Below are positions 1-8,221 of a stretch of DNA of 64,000 nucleotides, piece by piece. Each line of letters opens with the position of its first letter. Position 1 is the first letter of the stretch. Source of the DNA: a virus. Under the pieces are notes generated by a model. That model did no database searches. It was given only the letters and a program-made list of their open reading frames with translations, and was not told the origin of the DNA. Location of the stretch: positions 40,106 through 104,105 of the IMG/VR virus record IMGVR_UViG_3300005366_000002, one strand, 5' to 3'. The position numbers and the translations under genes are program-made.

Positions 1-2
1 TG

Positions 3-863
3 CTGGTGGCCCTGAAGAAGCTGCGTGACCGCGCGGAGATCCTGCGAGCCGACCAGATCGTGGTGGTCTTCCACGGGCGTCGGCCGTTCCGTGTGGATGT
101 CATGCCAGGTCTCGAACGAGAGGAGCCAACGGAAGACCCGGTGCACCAGCAGCTCACGGGTCCCGGCGAACCCATCGAAGAGCCGATCAACGCATCTGCC
201 ACATCGTCCACTCAGCCTGACCAAGCCGAAGATGAACTCCTGTCCCGACTCATCCGCTCGACCAGCGAGCACGATTTCCACGGTCACGTGGTTCCTCGCT
301 CCGATGGCTGTCGCGCTAAGTGCGGCGGCCCTCAATCCCGAGTCCTACGTTGCTCCGTCTGCGCCGCAGAAGCCGCTCTTCTCGCAGACGGCCGGCACCC
401 GCTGAGCGACCCGGAGGTCTACGCGCACATCAGCGCGACGACCCGACGACTGGAGGCCCGCAAGCCGTTCTCGGAGCTGGCCCACAAGATCTCGGTGGAC
501 CTCGGATCGGCCGACGATGAACTGATGAGGTCGCTCGTCAACTTCCTGGGCGCCGTTGCCTGGTGCGGTCAAGTCGGCCACTCCGCGACGATCTCCATGT
601 TCGTCGATGGTGACGGTGCCGGATCGCTCCGCATCGAAGGGCTGCCGGCTACCGATCTCAAGCTGGGTGCCGCGATGGCAGAAGCCGCGTCGAACCACGG
701 AGACTCGCTGATGGTCGAGGTCGGGCCCTCCTCCGCGTCCGCCTACTCGACGCAGTACGATGAACAAGATCGCACCTACTACACGCGCACCTGCGTGTTC
801 CCGAAATCCGAAGAACCCTCTGAAGAACTCTCCAAAGAACCCAAGTCCAAGGACTCGCAATGA
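3..863 (+). CDS. Hypothetical protein, probably 5' truncated by window edge
   Basis: The frame is already open at the window edge. A GTG at base 6 could start it, but no Shine-Dalgarno is visible, so the true start is probably upstream. I recognise no family. A cysteine cluster (CRAKC, then CSVC) near residues 103-122 could bind zinc. An acidic stretch precedes it, and the C-terminus is a low-complexity Ser/Glu/Lys tail that looks disordered. The stop overlaps the next start (ATGA), suggesting translational coupling to the following unknown gene. Confidence 0.75.
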   Translation: MVALKKLRDRAEILRADQIVVVFHGRRPFRVDVMPGLEREEPTEDPVHQQLTGPGEPIEEPINASATSSTQPDQAEDELLSRLIRSTSEHDFHGHVVPRSDGCRAKCGGPQSRVLRCSVCAAEAALLADGRHPLSDPEVYAHISATTRRLEARKPFSELAHKISVDLGSADDELMRSLVNFLGAVAWCGQVGHSATISMFVDGDGAGSLRIEGLPATDLKLGAAMAEAASNHGDSLMVEVGPSSASAYSTQYDEQDRTYYTRTCVFPKSEEPSEELSKEPKSKDSQ

Positions 864-2065
864 ACACCCAAGTGCAAGCCGCTGAAGGCAACCAGAACTT
901 CCGCTCCATCGAAGAGGTGAAGCGGTATCTCAAGGACCAGGCTTCCGACATCGCCGAGTTCAAGACGGTGTTCGACAAGCAGATGACGCAGATGGCGCGC
1001 ATGGTCGCCCGGGCCATCACCGCGTCCGGTGAAACCCAGATCCTCGACTTCTCGGGCTCCGGTGGACGTCGGAAGAAGACGATGAACGTCGACTTCCCCG
1101 TCGTCGAAGTGCCGAACAAGGAAAAGCTCCGCGAGCACTACAAGCTGGCCGAGCTGCTCAGCGAGCGCTACAAGAACCTGACGCAGGCCGAGAACGCGAT
1201 GCGCATGGACTTTGCTGGCGACCAGAGCCCGGCCTTCAAGGAGGCGATGGGCTCGTTCAACAAGCTGAAGTCCCACGTGGAGGCCATGCTGAAGGAAGTG
1301 TTCACGGCGCTCAACCAGATCGCCGAAGGCCACGCTCCCAAGCAGTACCTGAAGTTCGTGAAGGCGCTCGCCGACGAGCTGGAGGCCAACAAGCACATCG
1401 AGTGCGACGGCCTCCAAACCATGACCTACGCGTCGCTGGACGGTGAAGACAACCTGGTGTTCGCCGGCTACATCATCCTCCTGAACGCCGTGTCGGACGA
1501 CCAGAAGATCGTGCCGCACCTCTACATCGTGATCAAGTGGACCGTTGGCGGCAACGTCGAGCTGTTCATCGAGCACGACTTCGTGGCCCCGGGTCTGCTG
1601 AAAGGCGGGATCGTCATCGAGAGCCTGCGGGCCGCCGCATCGGCGATCGCCACGCAGATGGCCCTCGAAGGCTTCTCGTCCCAGATCGGCAACCTGCCGG
1701 TCTCCATGCAGATCAAGGAGCCGGCCGGTGGTCTCCGCAAGGAGGCGTTCTCGGCTGCCGACTGGATCGAGGACGTGAAGGGCGAGGAAGACGCGCTGGT
1801 CTTCGTCCTCAAGACGAGCGATCCCAAGCAGGTGTCGGAGATCCGTGCGCAGATCTACGCGCAGGTCCGGGAGATGCTGAAGCGCAAGCGCAGCACCTAC
1901 GTGAAGATCCACCAGGACGGGCCGAACGTGCTGCGCTACACGTTCTCCAACATCGAGCATGGCGGCGGGATCCACCCGCATGACCTGGAATGGCTGCGCG
2001 ACAAGTACAAGCTGGACGACGCGCAGCTCCGCAAGATCGCGAACAACATCAACTCCGGGGAGTAG
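860..2065 (+). CDS. Hypothetical protein (401 aa)
   Basis: No family recognised. The ATG overlaps the previous stop by four bases (ATGA), so the two genes are probably co-translated. The first ~180 residues are charged and look helical. A central hydrophobic beta-type stretch (residues about 200-245) is followed by a mixed C-terminal half. There is no signal peptide, membrane segment or catalytic motif I can name. The kinase-fold gene follows after three bases, in the same apparent operon. Confidence 0.8.
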   Translation: MNTQVQAAEGNQNFRSIEEVKRYLKDQASDIAEFKTVFDKQMTQMARMVARAITASGETQILDFSGSGGRRKKTMNVDFPVVEVPNKEKLREHYKLAELLSERYKNLTQAENAMRMDFAGDQSPAFKEAMGSFNKLKSHVEAMLKEVFTALNQIAEGHAPKQYLKFVKALADELEANKHIECDGLQTMTYASLDGEDNLVFAGYIILLNAVSDDQKIVPHLYIVIKWTVGGNVELFIEHDFVAPGLLKGGIVIESLRAAASAIATQMALEGFSSQIGNLPVSMQIKEPAGGLRKEAFSAADWIEDVKGEEDALVFVLKTSDPKQVSEIRAQIYAQVREMLKRKRSTYVKIHQDGPNVLRYTFSNIEHGGGIHPHDLEWLRDKYKLDDAQLRKIANNINSGE

Positions 2066-2068
2066 GCC

Positions 2069-2611
2069 ATGCAGGTGCTCGCGGAGGATCTCAAGCAGTA
2101 CCTGGCACGCCTCCGTGACGCGTTCGTCATGCTGCCCATGGGGCATGGCGCCTACGGAGTCGTCTACGACCACCCAAGCGATCGTGACATGGTGGTCAAG
2201 ATCAGCGCCAACGATCCCGGCTACATGGAGTACGTGAAGTTCTGCATGAACAACAGCGGGAACCGTTGGCTGCCGGAAGTCCATGACGTGCATCTCCTGG
2301 ACCTCGACGAGCCGTACGAAGTGTACGCCGTGTTCCTCCAGCGCCTGGAGAAGACGACACCACAGGCTGTGCAGCGCGTGTTCGCCCGTGAGATCGCTCC
2401 GTGGGTGACTTCCTGGGACACCTACAGTGAGCGGACGCGCCTGAGCTTTCCCGAGTGGAAGAACGTGCTGCGGACTGCCCCTGACCCGCAGACGCGGCGA
2501 CTCGCCCAGTTCCTGATCACCCACTTCAACCGGCTGGATCTGCTCAACCAGAACTTCATGCAGCGTGGCTCCCAGGTCGTGTTCAACGATCCGCTGACGC
2601 CCATCAAGTAG
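2069..2611 (+). CDS. Protein-kinase-fold protein, probably small or degenerate
   Basis: Seen: a glycine-rich-loop pattern GHGAYGVVYD (about residues 25-34), a VVKIS segment with the expected beta-3 lysine (about 43-47), an EVYAVFLQRLE hinge-like segment, and near the C-terminus RLDLLNQNFMQRG followed by VVFNDP, which resembles the catalytic-loop N and the metal-binding D of kinase-fold proteins. At 180 residues it is much shorter than a canonical kinase (about 260), and the usual HRD is reduced to RLD. Whether it phosphorylates anything is unknown. The start at 2069 follows the upstream stop by three bases. Confidence 0.6.
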   Translation: MQVLAEDLKQYLARLRDAFVMLPMGHGAYGVVYDHPSDRDMVVKISANDPGYMEYVKFCMNNSGNRWLPEVHDVHLLDLDEPYEVYAVFLQRLEKTTPQAVQRVFAREIAPWVTSWDTYSERTRLSFPEWKNVLRTAPDPQTRRLAQFLITHFNRLDLLNQNFMQRGSQVVFNDPLTPIK

Positions 2612-2621
2612 AGGACAGAAG

Positions 2622-3608
2622 ATGAACAAACTCAACGCGGAGTCCCGGCTCCTCACAGCAGGTCTGCCCATCGAGGAGCGGCTGGCCCGTCTCGAGAACC
2701 GCCGTGAAGGTGACGGGCTCATGACGCCCCAGACAAGCCGCCACGAGGACACGGCGATCGAGGAGCAACTCGACACGCCCATGCACCCGGTGGACAACAT
2801 GGACGTCCAGTGCGAGGAGCCGCTGCCTGTCGTGGCCAAGCCGCTGTCGCAGCAGGTGCAGGTCATGGACCAGAAGCTCCAACAGCAAGACCAGGCTGAC
2901 GCCGAGTTCCAGGCCAAGGAAGGCGAGAAGAAGGCCAAGGCCAACCAGAAGGCGCGCCTGGGAGCGTCCGCCGAGGGCCACCCGATCTCCGAGTGGGACG
3001 TGCACCTGCCTGTCTCCTACAACGAGGACGACGGCACGATGAACATCCGCGTGCTCTCCGTGATCGCCCGTGGTGCCGAAGAGGCCGTCGAGTTCGCGGA
3101 AGCCAAGTGGAAGTTCATGCAGGCCTCGCCGGTTCAGCCGGTGAAGGCCGGTCGTGGCACCGGCTTCGGCGCTGGCGTGCTGCTCATGGCTGCTGACACC
3201 GGCCGGATCTTCCTGGCCAAGCGGTCCTCCAAGGGCGATGAAGGTGGCACCTGGTGCTGCGGTGGCGGTGGCGTCGAGGACTACGAGACCATCGAAGAGG
3301 CGGCGCGCCGCGAGAACATGGAGGAGCTGGGCTTCGACCTGAAGGGCGTGCAGTTGCTCCACATGCACCGGTCCGTCCAGCCTGGTTTCATCTTCCACAA
3401 CCACATGGCAGTCATCCCGCATGAACTGGAAGCGCGTCTCAACGACGAGCACAGCGAGTGTGGCTGGTTCTCCGACCTGCCCGAGCCGATGCATCCGAAG
3501 CTCATGGAGGCGATCAACACCTGGGCGGCCGCCCACGCCGACAACGAGCTGGTGAAGCAGGCCCAGGCGGAGGAAATGGCGAGCAAGATGGGCAAGGCAA
3601 ACCAATAG
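2622..3608 (+). CDS. Nudix hydrolase with long N-terminal extension and N-terminal LxAxxRLxxA tag
   Basis: A complete Nudix box (G-x5-E-x7-RE-x-x-EE-x-G-F) lies at about residues 216-238, ending in RENMEELGF. This family cleaves nucleoside diphosphates linked to another moiety; the substrate here is unknown. The catalytic domain begins only near residue 170. Residues 1-110 are polar and low-complexity (Gln/Glu/Lys), probably disordered or coiled-coil. The protein begins MNKLNAESRLLTAG, matching the N-terminal peptide shared by many small proteins of this phage, so it may be delivered with the virion or targeted elsewhere (inference). A GGACAG-type ribosome site precedes the ATG. Confidence 0.85.
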   Translation: MNKLNAESRLLTAGLPIEERLARLENRREGDGLMTPQTSRHEDTAIEEQLDTPMHPVDNMDVQCEEPLPVVAKPLSQQVQVMDQKLQQQDQADAEFQAKEGEKKAKANQKARLGASAEGHPISEWDVHLPVSYNEDDGTMNIRVLSVIARGAEEAVEFAEAKWKFMQASPVQPVKAGRGTGFGAGVLLMAADTGRIFLAKRSSKGDEGGTWCCGGGGVEDYETIEEAARRENMEELGFDLKGVQLLHMHRSVQPGFIFHNHMAVIPHELEARLNDEHSECGWFSDLPEPMHPKLMEAINTWAAAHADNELVKQAQAEEMASKMGKANQ

Positions 3609-3621
3609 ACGAGGGTCGATC

Positions 3622-4635
3622 ATGCGTCTCCAAGAGGTCAAGACTTTCCTGACCAAGCGTGGCTTCAACGGCCTCCAGTATGTGTCGCATTCGGAGGAGA
3701 CGAAGACCTTCAACTTCAAGTACACCGAGTTCAACGACTACCACATGGGTATCGAGCCTACGGTGGCCGCCAAGGGCCAGGTCGCGGTCTACAACATCCC
3801 CGAGGTCGGCAAGATCGGGGTGAGTCCCGCAAACCGGATGGTCCGGTTCATCGACGCCGGCAAGGCGATCGCCAAGAAGGCGGTCAACGACTCCCATCTC
3901 GGATTCGTCGAGGTCACGCCGGAGCTCACCGAGTTGTTCAACAAGGCCGTGACCAACTCGACGCAGCGCGTGCCCTACATGAAGGCTTTGTGGCACTACC
4001 TGAACACTGAGAAGTTCCAGGGCCGCATGCGAGAGCCGGAGTTGAAGACCGGTCCGAGGAGTGGGAGCCGCCACAAGAACGCCCGCGGTGTCTACTTCTC
4101 GACGAACTGGCACTCGAACGGTCCTGGCAAGATCTGGATGGCCGACTTCATGTTCAACGCGCGCGAGCCGTTCTTCCTGGAGGTCTTCCTCCACGAGATG
4201 TGCCACCAGGCTGCGCGTGAGATCGACCGCGACAGCTCCTTCGACGAGCAAGGCCACGGTCCCGTCTGGCAGAAGTGGATGCGCCACGCTGGCCTCGATC
4301 CCCGCCGCTTCGACCCGACTGACGACTACGAGTACAAGAGCACCGACGAGACGATGCACCAGGAGGAGCAGCTCGACGAGCAGTTTGGGCCACGTCAGGA
4401 CGGTGCTGCGCTGGCGAAGCTGAAGAAGCTCACCAAGTTCGAACCAGGCCCTTGCTTCTACGTCTACAAGTCGCGGGCCATCCGAGGCGTGCTCCAGATG
4501 GGCTTCGACGGCAAGTCCGTGATCTTCGAGTTCAAGAATCCGAAGGGGCAGACCCGCATGCTCAGCTGGAAGACGCTGAAGCTGTTCAACAGCGGCAAGC
4601 AGGGCGGTCTGATCCACTGCTACCATATCAACTGA
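3622..4635 (+). CDS. SprT-like zinc metalloprotease-domain protein
   Basis: A zinc-protease signature HEMCHQAAREID occurs near residue 191, followed by GHGPVWQKWM about 25 residues later. HExxH plus a downstream GHG-x-x-W is typical of SprT/Spartan-type proteins, which in cells act at protein-DNA crosslinks. The 337-residue protein has about 180 N-terminal residues of unknown fold and a C-terminal domain (about 255-337) rich in beta-type segments. It lacks the shared N-terminal tag of the preceding Nudix protein. It lies 13 bases downstream of that gene in the same orientation. The target is unknown; a role on host or phage DNA-protein complexes is inference. Confidence 0.7.
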   Translation: MRLQEVKTFLTKRGFNGLQYVSHSEETKTFNFKYTEFNDYHMGIEPTVAAKGQVAVYNIPEVGKIGVSPANRMVRFIDAGKAIAKKAVNDSHLGFVEVTPELTELFNKAVTNSTQRVPYMKALWHYLNTEKFQGRMREPELKTGPRSGSRHKNARGVYFSTNWHSNGPGKIWMADFMFNAREPFFLEVFLHEMCHQAAREIDRDSSFDEQGHGPVWQKWMRHAGLDPRRFDPTDDYEYKSTDETMHQEEQLDEQFGPRQDGAALAKLKKLTKFEPGPCFYVYKSRAIRGVLQMGFDGKSVIFEFKNPKGQTRMLSWKTLKLFNSGKQGGLIHCYHIN

Positions 4636-4644
4636 GGACTTCTC

Positions 4645-6126
4645 ATGAACCTCTTCGTGTTCACCAAGACCGCGGCCGACATCGTGAACCAGCTGAGCCC
4701 GCAGCTGAATCCGGGCGAGACCATCACGTCGATCACGCCTGCGGCTGCCACACCGGTGACGGCCAACTCGCCGTCGCTCTCGATCTCCAGCGGGACCGCC
4801 GTGCCCATCCAGTTCACGGTGACTGGCGGTGACACAGGCGTGACCTACGGGTTCCCGCTGACCATCGTGACCTCGCTGCGCACGTTCGTTGTGACGATCG
4901 CTGTGAACGTCCTGTCTGACACGTTCGACCCGTACCCGAACGCGGACCCCAACTCGTACCAGGACCTGGTGGGCAACATCCAGGCCGGCAAGACCGCGCT
5001 GTCCCGTACCGCCATCGTGTTCCCCCCGACCTTCGACGCCTCGGGCGCCTACGTCACGTGGGACATCCTCGACGAGGAGGGCACGATCTACGCCTCGGGC
5101 AATGCATTCGACCTGGTGATCAAGAACAACGGGATCGCCAACACAGTCATTGCCCGCTCCCTGATCAACATCCCGGCTGACATCCCGCCGTCGCCGGATG
5201 CCCCGTACCAGCTGCGATACACGCTGAAGGTCGCCGGCCAGAACTTCTACCAGTCCGAGGCGATCCAGGTCACCGGGCTCGTCGACATCCAGGTGGGGAC
5301 CGTCGACCAGATCGAGATGCAAGGCGACCCTGCGCAGCTCTCGCTGGTCACTTCGGTGCTCTACCAGAACTACGTGATGGAGCTCCGCAAGGACGGCGAC
5401 CTGATTGCGAGCCTCGCGATCACCCAAGACCCGGAGCGTGTCCAACAAGGCTACTGGGTCGGAGCCTCCATGGACACGACGGCCATGGTGCCCACGTGGG
5501 AGCCCTACCAGGTCGTGTGGAAGTTCTGGAACGACCCGAACCAGATCTTCCGCGAGGCCAGCTCTCTGTGGATCGTCACCGACTCGATGATCAACGCCAT
5601 CGAGGACGTGAAGTCCAAGGTCAACAAGGCACGGCAGACCCTGTACGGGACTCCTGACTCGCAGTTCCCGTCCACCGAGATCTCGAAGTGGCTGCGGCGC
5701 GGCATGGACCTGTTCAACGGCTGGCAGGGTCAGTTCACGTCGTTCACCATGACCAAGGCCAAGGGCGTCGTCCGTGAGTACTGGCTGCTCTGCGCCGAGA
5801 AGTCTGCGCTGGAGGCCCAGTACCTCATGGAAGGCGAGAAGGCGTTCAACTTCGCGGGCGCCAACATCAGCCTGGACGTGGACCGCACGTCCTACCTGGA
5901 CAACATGGCCTCGAAGATCCAGTCGCAGCTCGACAACGATCTCAAGCCGATCAAGGTCAACCTCATCGTGAAAGGAAATACCAGTGGCGATGGTTCCGGC
6001 CCGAACGGCGATGGGAACTTCTCGGCTCTCCAGCGCGGTGCGATGGGCAGCGTGCATCTGACGTTGACGACTGCGTCCCTGTACGGCGGTGGTTTCGGCT
6101 GGGGCCGTGGCGGTGTTCCCTTCTGA
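4645..6126 (+). CDS. Putative virion structural protein with Ig-like N-terminus
   Basis: 493 residues. The N-terminal ~90 residues are Thr/Ser/Val/Pro-rich with an alternating pattern typical of Ig-like beta domains. The middle is also beta-rich. Residues about 315-440 look helical (residues 318-340 and 385-440). The C-terminus is glycine-rich and ends GGGFGWGRGG. This composition is typical of phage structural proteins, but I cannot assign a part (neck, fibre attachment or similar). The start is ATG 4645, preceded by GAGGA. Confidence 0.5.
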   Translation: MNLFVFTKTAADIVNQLSPQLNPGETITSITPAAATPVTANSPSLSISSGTAVPIQFTVTGGDTGVTYGFPLTIVTSLRTFVVTIAVNVLSDTFDPYPNADPNSYQDLVGNIQAGKTALSRTAIVFPPTFDASGAYVTWDILDEEGTIYASGNAFDLVIKNNGIANTVIARSLINIPADIPPSPDAPYQLRYTLKVAGQNFYQSEAIQVTGLVDIQVGTVDQIEMQGDPAQLSLVTSVLYQNYVMELRKDGDLIASLAITQDPERVQQGYWVGASMDTTAMVPTWEPYQVVWKFWNDPNQIFREASSLWIVTDSMINAIEDVKSKVNKARQTLYGTPDSQFPSTEISKWLRRGMDLFNGWQGQFTSFTMTKAKGVVREYWLLCAEKSALEAQYLMEGEKAFNFAGANISLDVDRTSYLDNMASKIQSQLDNDLKPIKVNLIVKGNTSGDGSGPNGDGNFSALQRGAMGSVHLTLTTASLYGGGFGWGRGGVPF

Positions 6127-6137
6127 GTGACGAGCGA

Positions 6138-6147
6138 CAATTTCATC
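6138..6147 (+). promoter_or_regulatory. Putative late-type promoter motif (CAATTTCATC)
   Basis: One of seven near-identical AT-rich decamers on the plus strand, here 27 bases upstream of the GIY-YIG gene and just after the stop of the preceding gene. This copy ends CATC rather than CATG. No -35 element is apparent. Confidence 0.45.
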
Positions 6148-6173
6148 CTCAAAGGTAATGAAAGGGTCGCTTC

Positions 6174-6995
6174 ATGTCAGACTTCTACGTGTACGCACTG
6201 CTTGACCCGCGCAAGCCTGGGAAGGCTCGCTGTCCTGGCACTGGCAAGGTCCTCCCTTGCCTGCCCAAGTACATTGGCAAGGGCCGTGGCATTCGTGCTG
6301 AGCGGTCTGCCAACGTAGAAGATCATCGGTTCATTCGGTCGACCAAGGCCGCCTGGATGCGCCGCCTCACCAGTGAAGGGCACGAGCCCCAGCTGGTCAT
6401 GTTGAAGACCAACATGGAAGAGGCGGCTGCATTCGCTCTCGAACGCGACCTGATCGCCCACTTCGGACGCAAGGATCTGAAGCTCGGGCCTCTCCTCAAT
6501 CGCTCGCATGGCGGCGAAGGGGCTACCCACACAACAGATGAAGACCGCGACGAGTACGTTCGCCTGCTCAAGCCTGTGAAGGGCTTCCGTCTCCTAGGGC
6601 GCATGCACGGACGAGGCTGCTATGCAAAGCATGAGTGCAAGGTCCACGGTGTCGTGGAGACTGCACCATGTCACGTTATGACTCGTCTCAAGAAGGGCAT
6701 CCCTCCATGCCCACGTTGCGGCGAGACTGCTCGCGGCCCACAGATCCGTGTCCATCGACTGGCAAACGGCGAGGCCTCCTACAAGGCCTACCTTGCCTCG
6801 AAGTTCAAGACCAAGCAGTACCGCCTCGACGGCCCTTACCTGGGCGCGGTCAAGCACACTGAGCATTGGTGTGCTGTGCATGGTCAGTTCAAGATCACAC
6901 CTTCCAACGTGAGACAAAAGCTCGACCAGGGGCTGACGCCTTGTCCGGCTTGCAACGCGGTCACGCAGAGGCATGGGCCTCGCCCAAGACTGTAA
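6174..6995 (+). CDS. GIY-YIG endonuclease (free-standing homing-type)
   Basis: The N-terminus has the GIY-YIG layout: FYVYALLDP at residues 4-12 and KYIGKGRGIR at about 32-41, then a charged helix and a glutamate-containing segment ALERDLIAHFG near 89-99. Two C-terminal zinc-ribbon-like pairs (CPRCG and CPAC, with upstream Cys/His) could serve DNA recognition. Such genes in phages are often selfish homing endonucleases. No interrupted host gene is visible nearby, so it appears free-standing. Its TAA stop lies inside the putative promoter of the next gene. Confidence 0.75.
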   Translation: MSDFYVYALLDPRKPGKARCPGTGKVLPCLPKYIGKGRGIRAERSANVEDHRFIRSTKAAWMRRLTSEGHEPQLVMLKTNMEEAAAFALERDLIAHFGRKDLKLGPLLNRSHGGEGATHTTDEDRDEYVRLLKPVKGFRLLGRMHGRGCYAKHECKVHGVVETAPCHVMTRLKKGIPPCPRCGETARGPQIRVHRLANGEASYKAYLASKFKTKQYRLDGPYLGAVKHTEHWCAVHGQFKITPSNVRQKLDQGLTPCPACNAVTQRHGPRPRL

Positions 6996-7002
6996 ATACG
7001 TC
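6986..7002 (+). promoter_or_regulatory. Putative promoter of the TAAATA class
   Basis: GACTGTAAATACG lies about 50 bases upstream of the glycosyltransferase start and overlaps the TAA stop of the GIY-YIG gene. It matches the consensus seen ahead of five minus-strand operons and at 14667. Confidence 0.5.
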
Positions 7003-7048
7003 ACAGTGCCCTCTCCGGAGGGCTTCCGCACCTGCACAGGAAACCACC

Positions 7049-8173
7049 ATGAACTTCGGCCGTGCGCCTCATCACCACCCTGGACCACGCGTCCTCTTCG
7101 TCCTCAAGACCCGCCCCGGTGGCGCCTACGGGTCCTGGGGCTACTCTTCCAACGGCGGCCCCCTCCCGTCCGGCATGAGCGTCTCGGTCCAGCAGATGGT
7201 CAAGGCGCTGGAAATGCTGGGCGTCGTCTGCAAGATGGTCCAGGTCGAGAACAACAACTTCATCAACCCGGAGATCGAAGCGTTCAAGCCGACGCACGTG
7301 ATCATCGAGGGCTTCTGGGTTGTCCCGGACAAGTTCAAGGTCCTGGAGGCCCTGCACCCCGAGGCCGAGTTCATCATCCGCTGCCACTCGAACACCGAGT
7401 TCCTGGCCCACGAAGGCAACATGTTCGGCTGGACCATCGACTACCTGCGCAACGGGATCGCCGTCGCGTTCAACAGCCCGGAGGCGGCGCGCAACTTCGA
7501 GGAGCTGAAGAAAGACGAAGGCCTGTCCGGCAAGATCCTGTACCTGCCGAACTACTACGACTTCAAGACCACCTCGTCGGTGTGCTGGGAGTTCCTGCAG
7601 AAGCTGGTCATCCGCCACTCCAAGGTCAAGCAGCACGGCGAGTTCCACGTCGGCTGCTTCGGCGCGATCCGTCCGCTGAAGAACCACATGAACCAGGCGC
7701 TGGCTGCGCTCCACGTGGCAAAGCGCATGGGCCTCACCCTGAAGTTCTACGTGAACGCGAACCGCGTGGAGAACAAGGGCGACTCGCTGCTGACCGCCCT
7801 GCGTTCCCTGTTCAACCGCATGGCTCCGCACCAGCTGATCGAGATCCCGTGGATGGAGCACGAGGAGTTCCAGGCGCTGCTGACCGACATGGACATCGTG
7901 TCGCAGGTCTCCATGTCCGAGACCTTCAATATCGTCCTGGCTGACGCCGTGTCCGTCGGTGTGCCGGTCATCGGCGCCAACATCCCGTGGCTCGACGACG
8001 ACTACCAGGCCGTGCCCAACGACGTGCAGTCCATCGAGCGGGTGCTTCACCACACCTGGCTCAAGAGCGGCAACCAGACGGTGCAGCAACGCCAGCGCCG
8101 GACCCTCAGCCGCTACGTCCAGCGCTCCAAGGACCTGTGGGAGGACTTCCTCCACATGCGGCACTGCGACTGA
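7049..8173 (+). CDS. GT-B-fold glycosyltransferase (GT1/GT4-like)
   Basis: 374 residues. The N-terminal Rossmann-type start PRVLFVLKTRPGG and the C-terminal SETFNIVLADAVSVGVPVIG (near residue 290-310) match the nucleotide-sugar-binding end of retaining GT-B glycosyltransferases. The HVGCFGAIRPLKNH segment near 200 is the usual start of the second Rossmann domain. In phages such enzymes often glycosylate modified DNA bases or modify host surface sugars; the acceptor cannot be told here. ATG 7049 is chosen because it follows an AGGAAA site and the coding pattern starts there. A 48-base gap separates it from nrdA. Confidence 0.8.
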   Translation: MNFGRAPHHHPGPRVLFVLKTRPGGAYGSWGYSSNGGPLPSGMSVSVQQMVKALEMLGVVCKMVQVENNNFINPEIEAFKPTHVIIEGFWVVPDKFKVLEALHPEAEFIIRCHSNTEFLAHEGNMFGWTIDYLRNGIAVAFNSPEAARNFEELKKDEGLSGKILYLPNYYDFKTTSSVCWEFLQKLVIRHSKVKQHGEFHVGCFGAIRPLKNHMNQALAALHVAKRMGLTLKFYVNANRVENKGDSLLTALRSLFNRMAPHQLIEIPWMEHEEFQALLTDMDIVSQVSMSETFNIVLADAVSVGVPVIGANIPWLDDDYQAVPNDVQSIERVLHHTWLKSGNQTVQQRQRRTLSRYVQRSKDLWEDFLHMRHCD

Positions 8174-8221
8174 GCTGCTGCACCCTGACAGATCATCGAC
8201 CAACTACCTGGATCCAAACAC

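Noticed and set aside
3622-3660. MRLQEVKTFL start of the SprT-like protein as a tag
   Set aside because: The A-x-x-R-L core is absent.
779-6057. Long minus-strand frames of 721, 376 and 847 codons
   Set aside because: Same antisense artefact; the plus-strand genes have recognisable domains (Nudix, SprT-like) and coupled starts.
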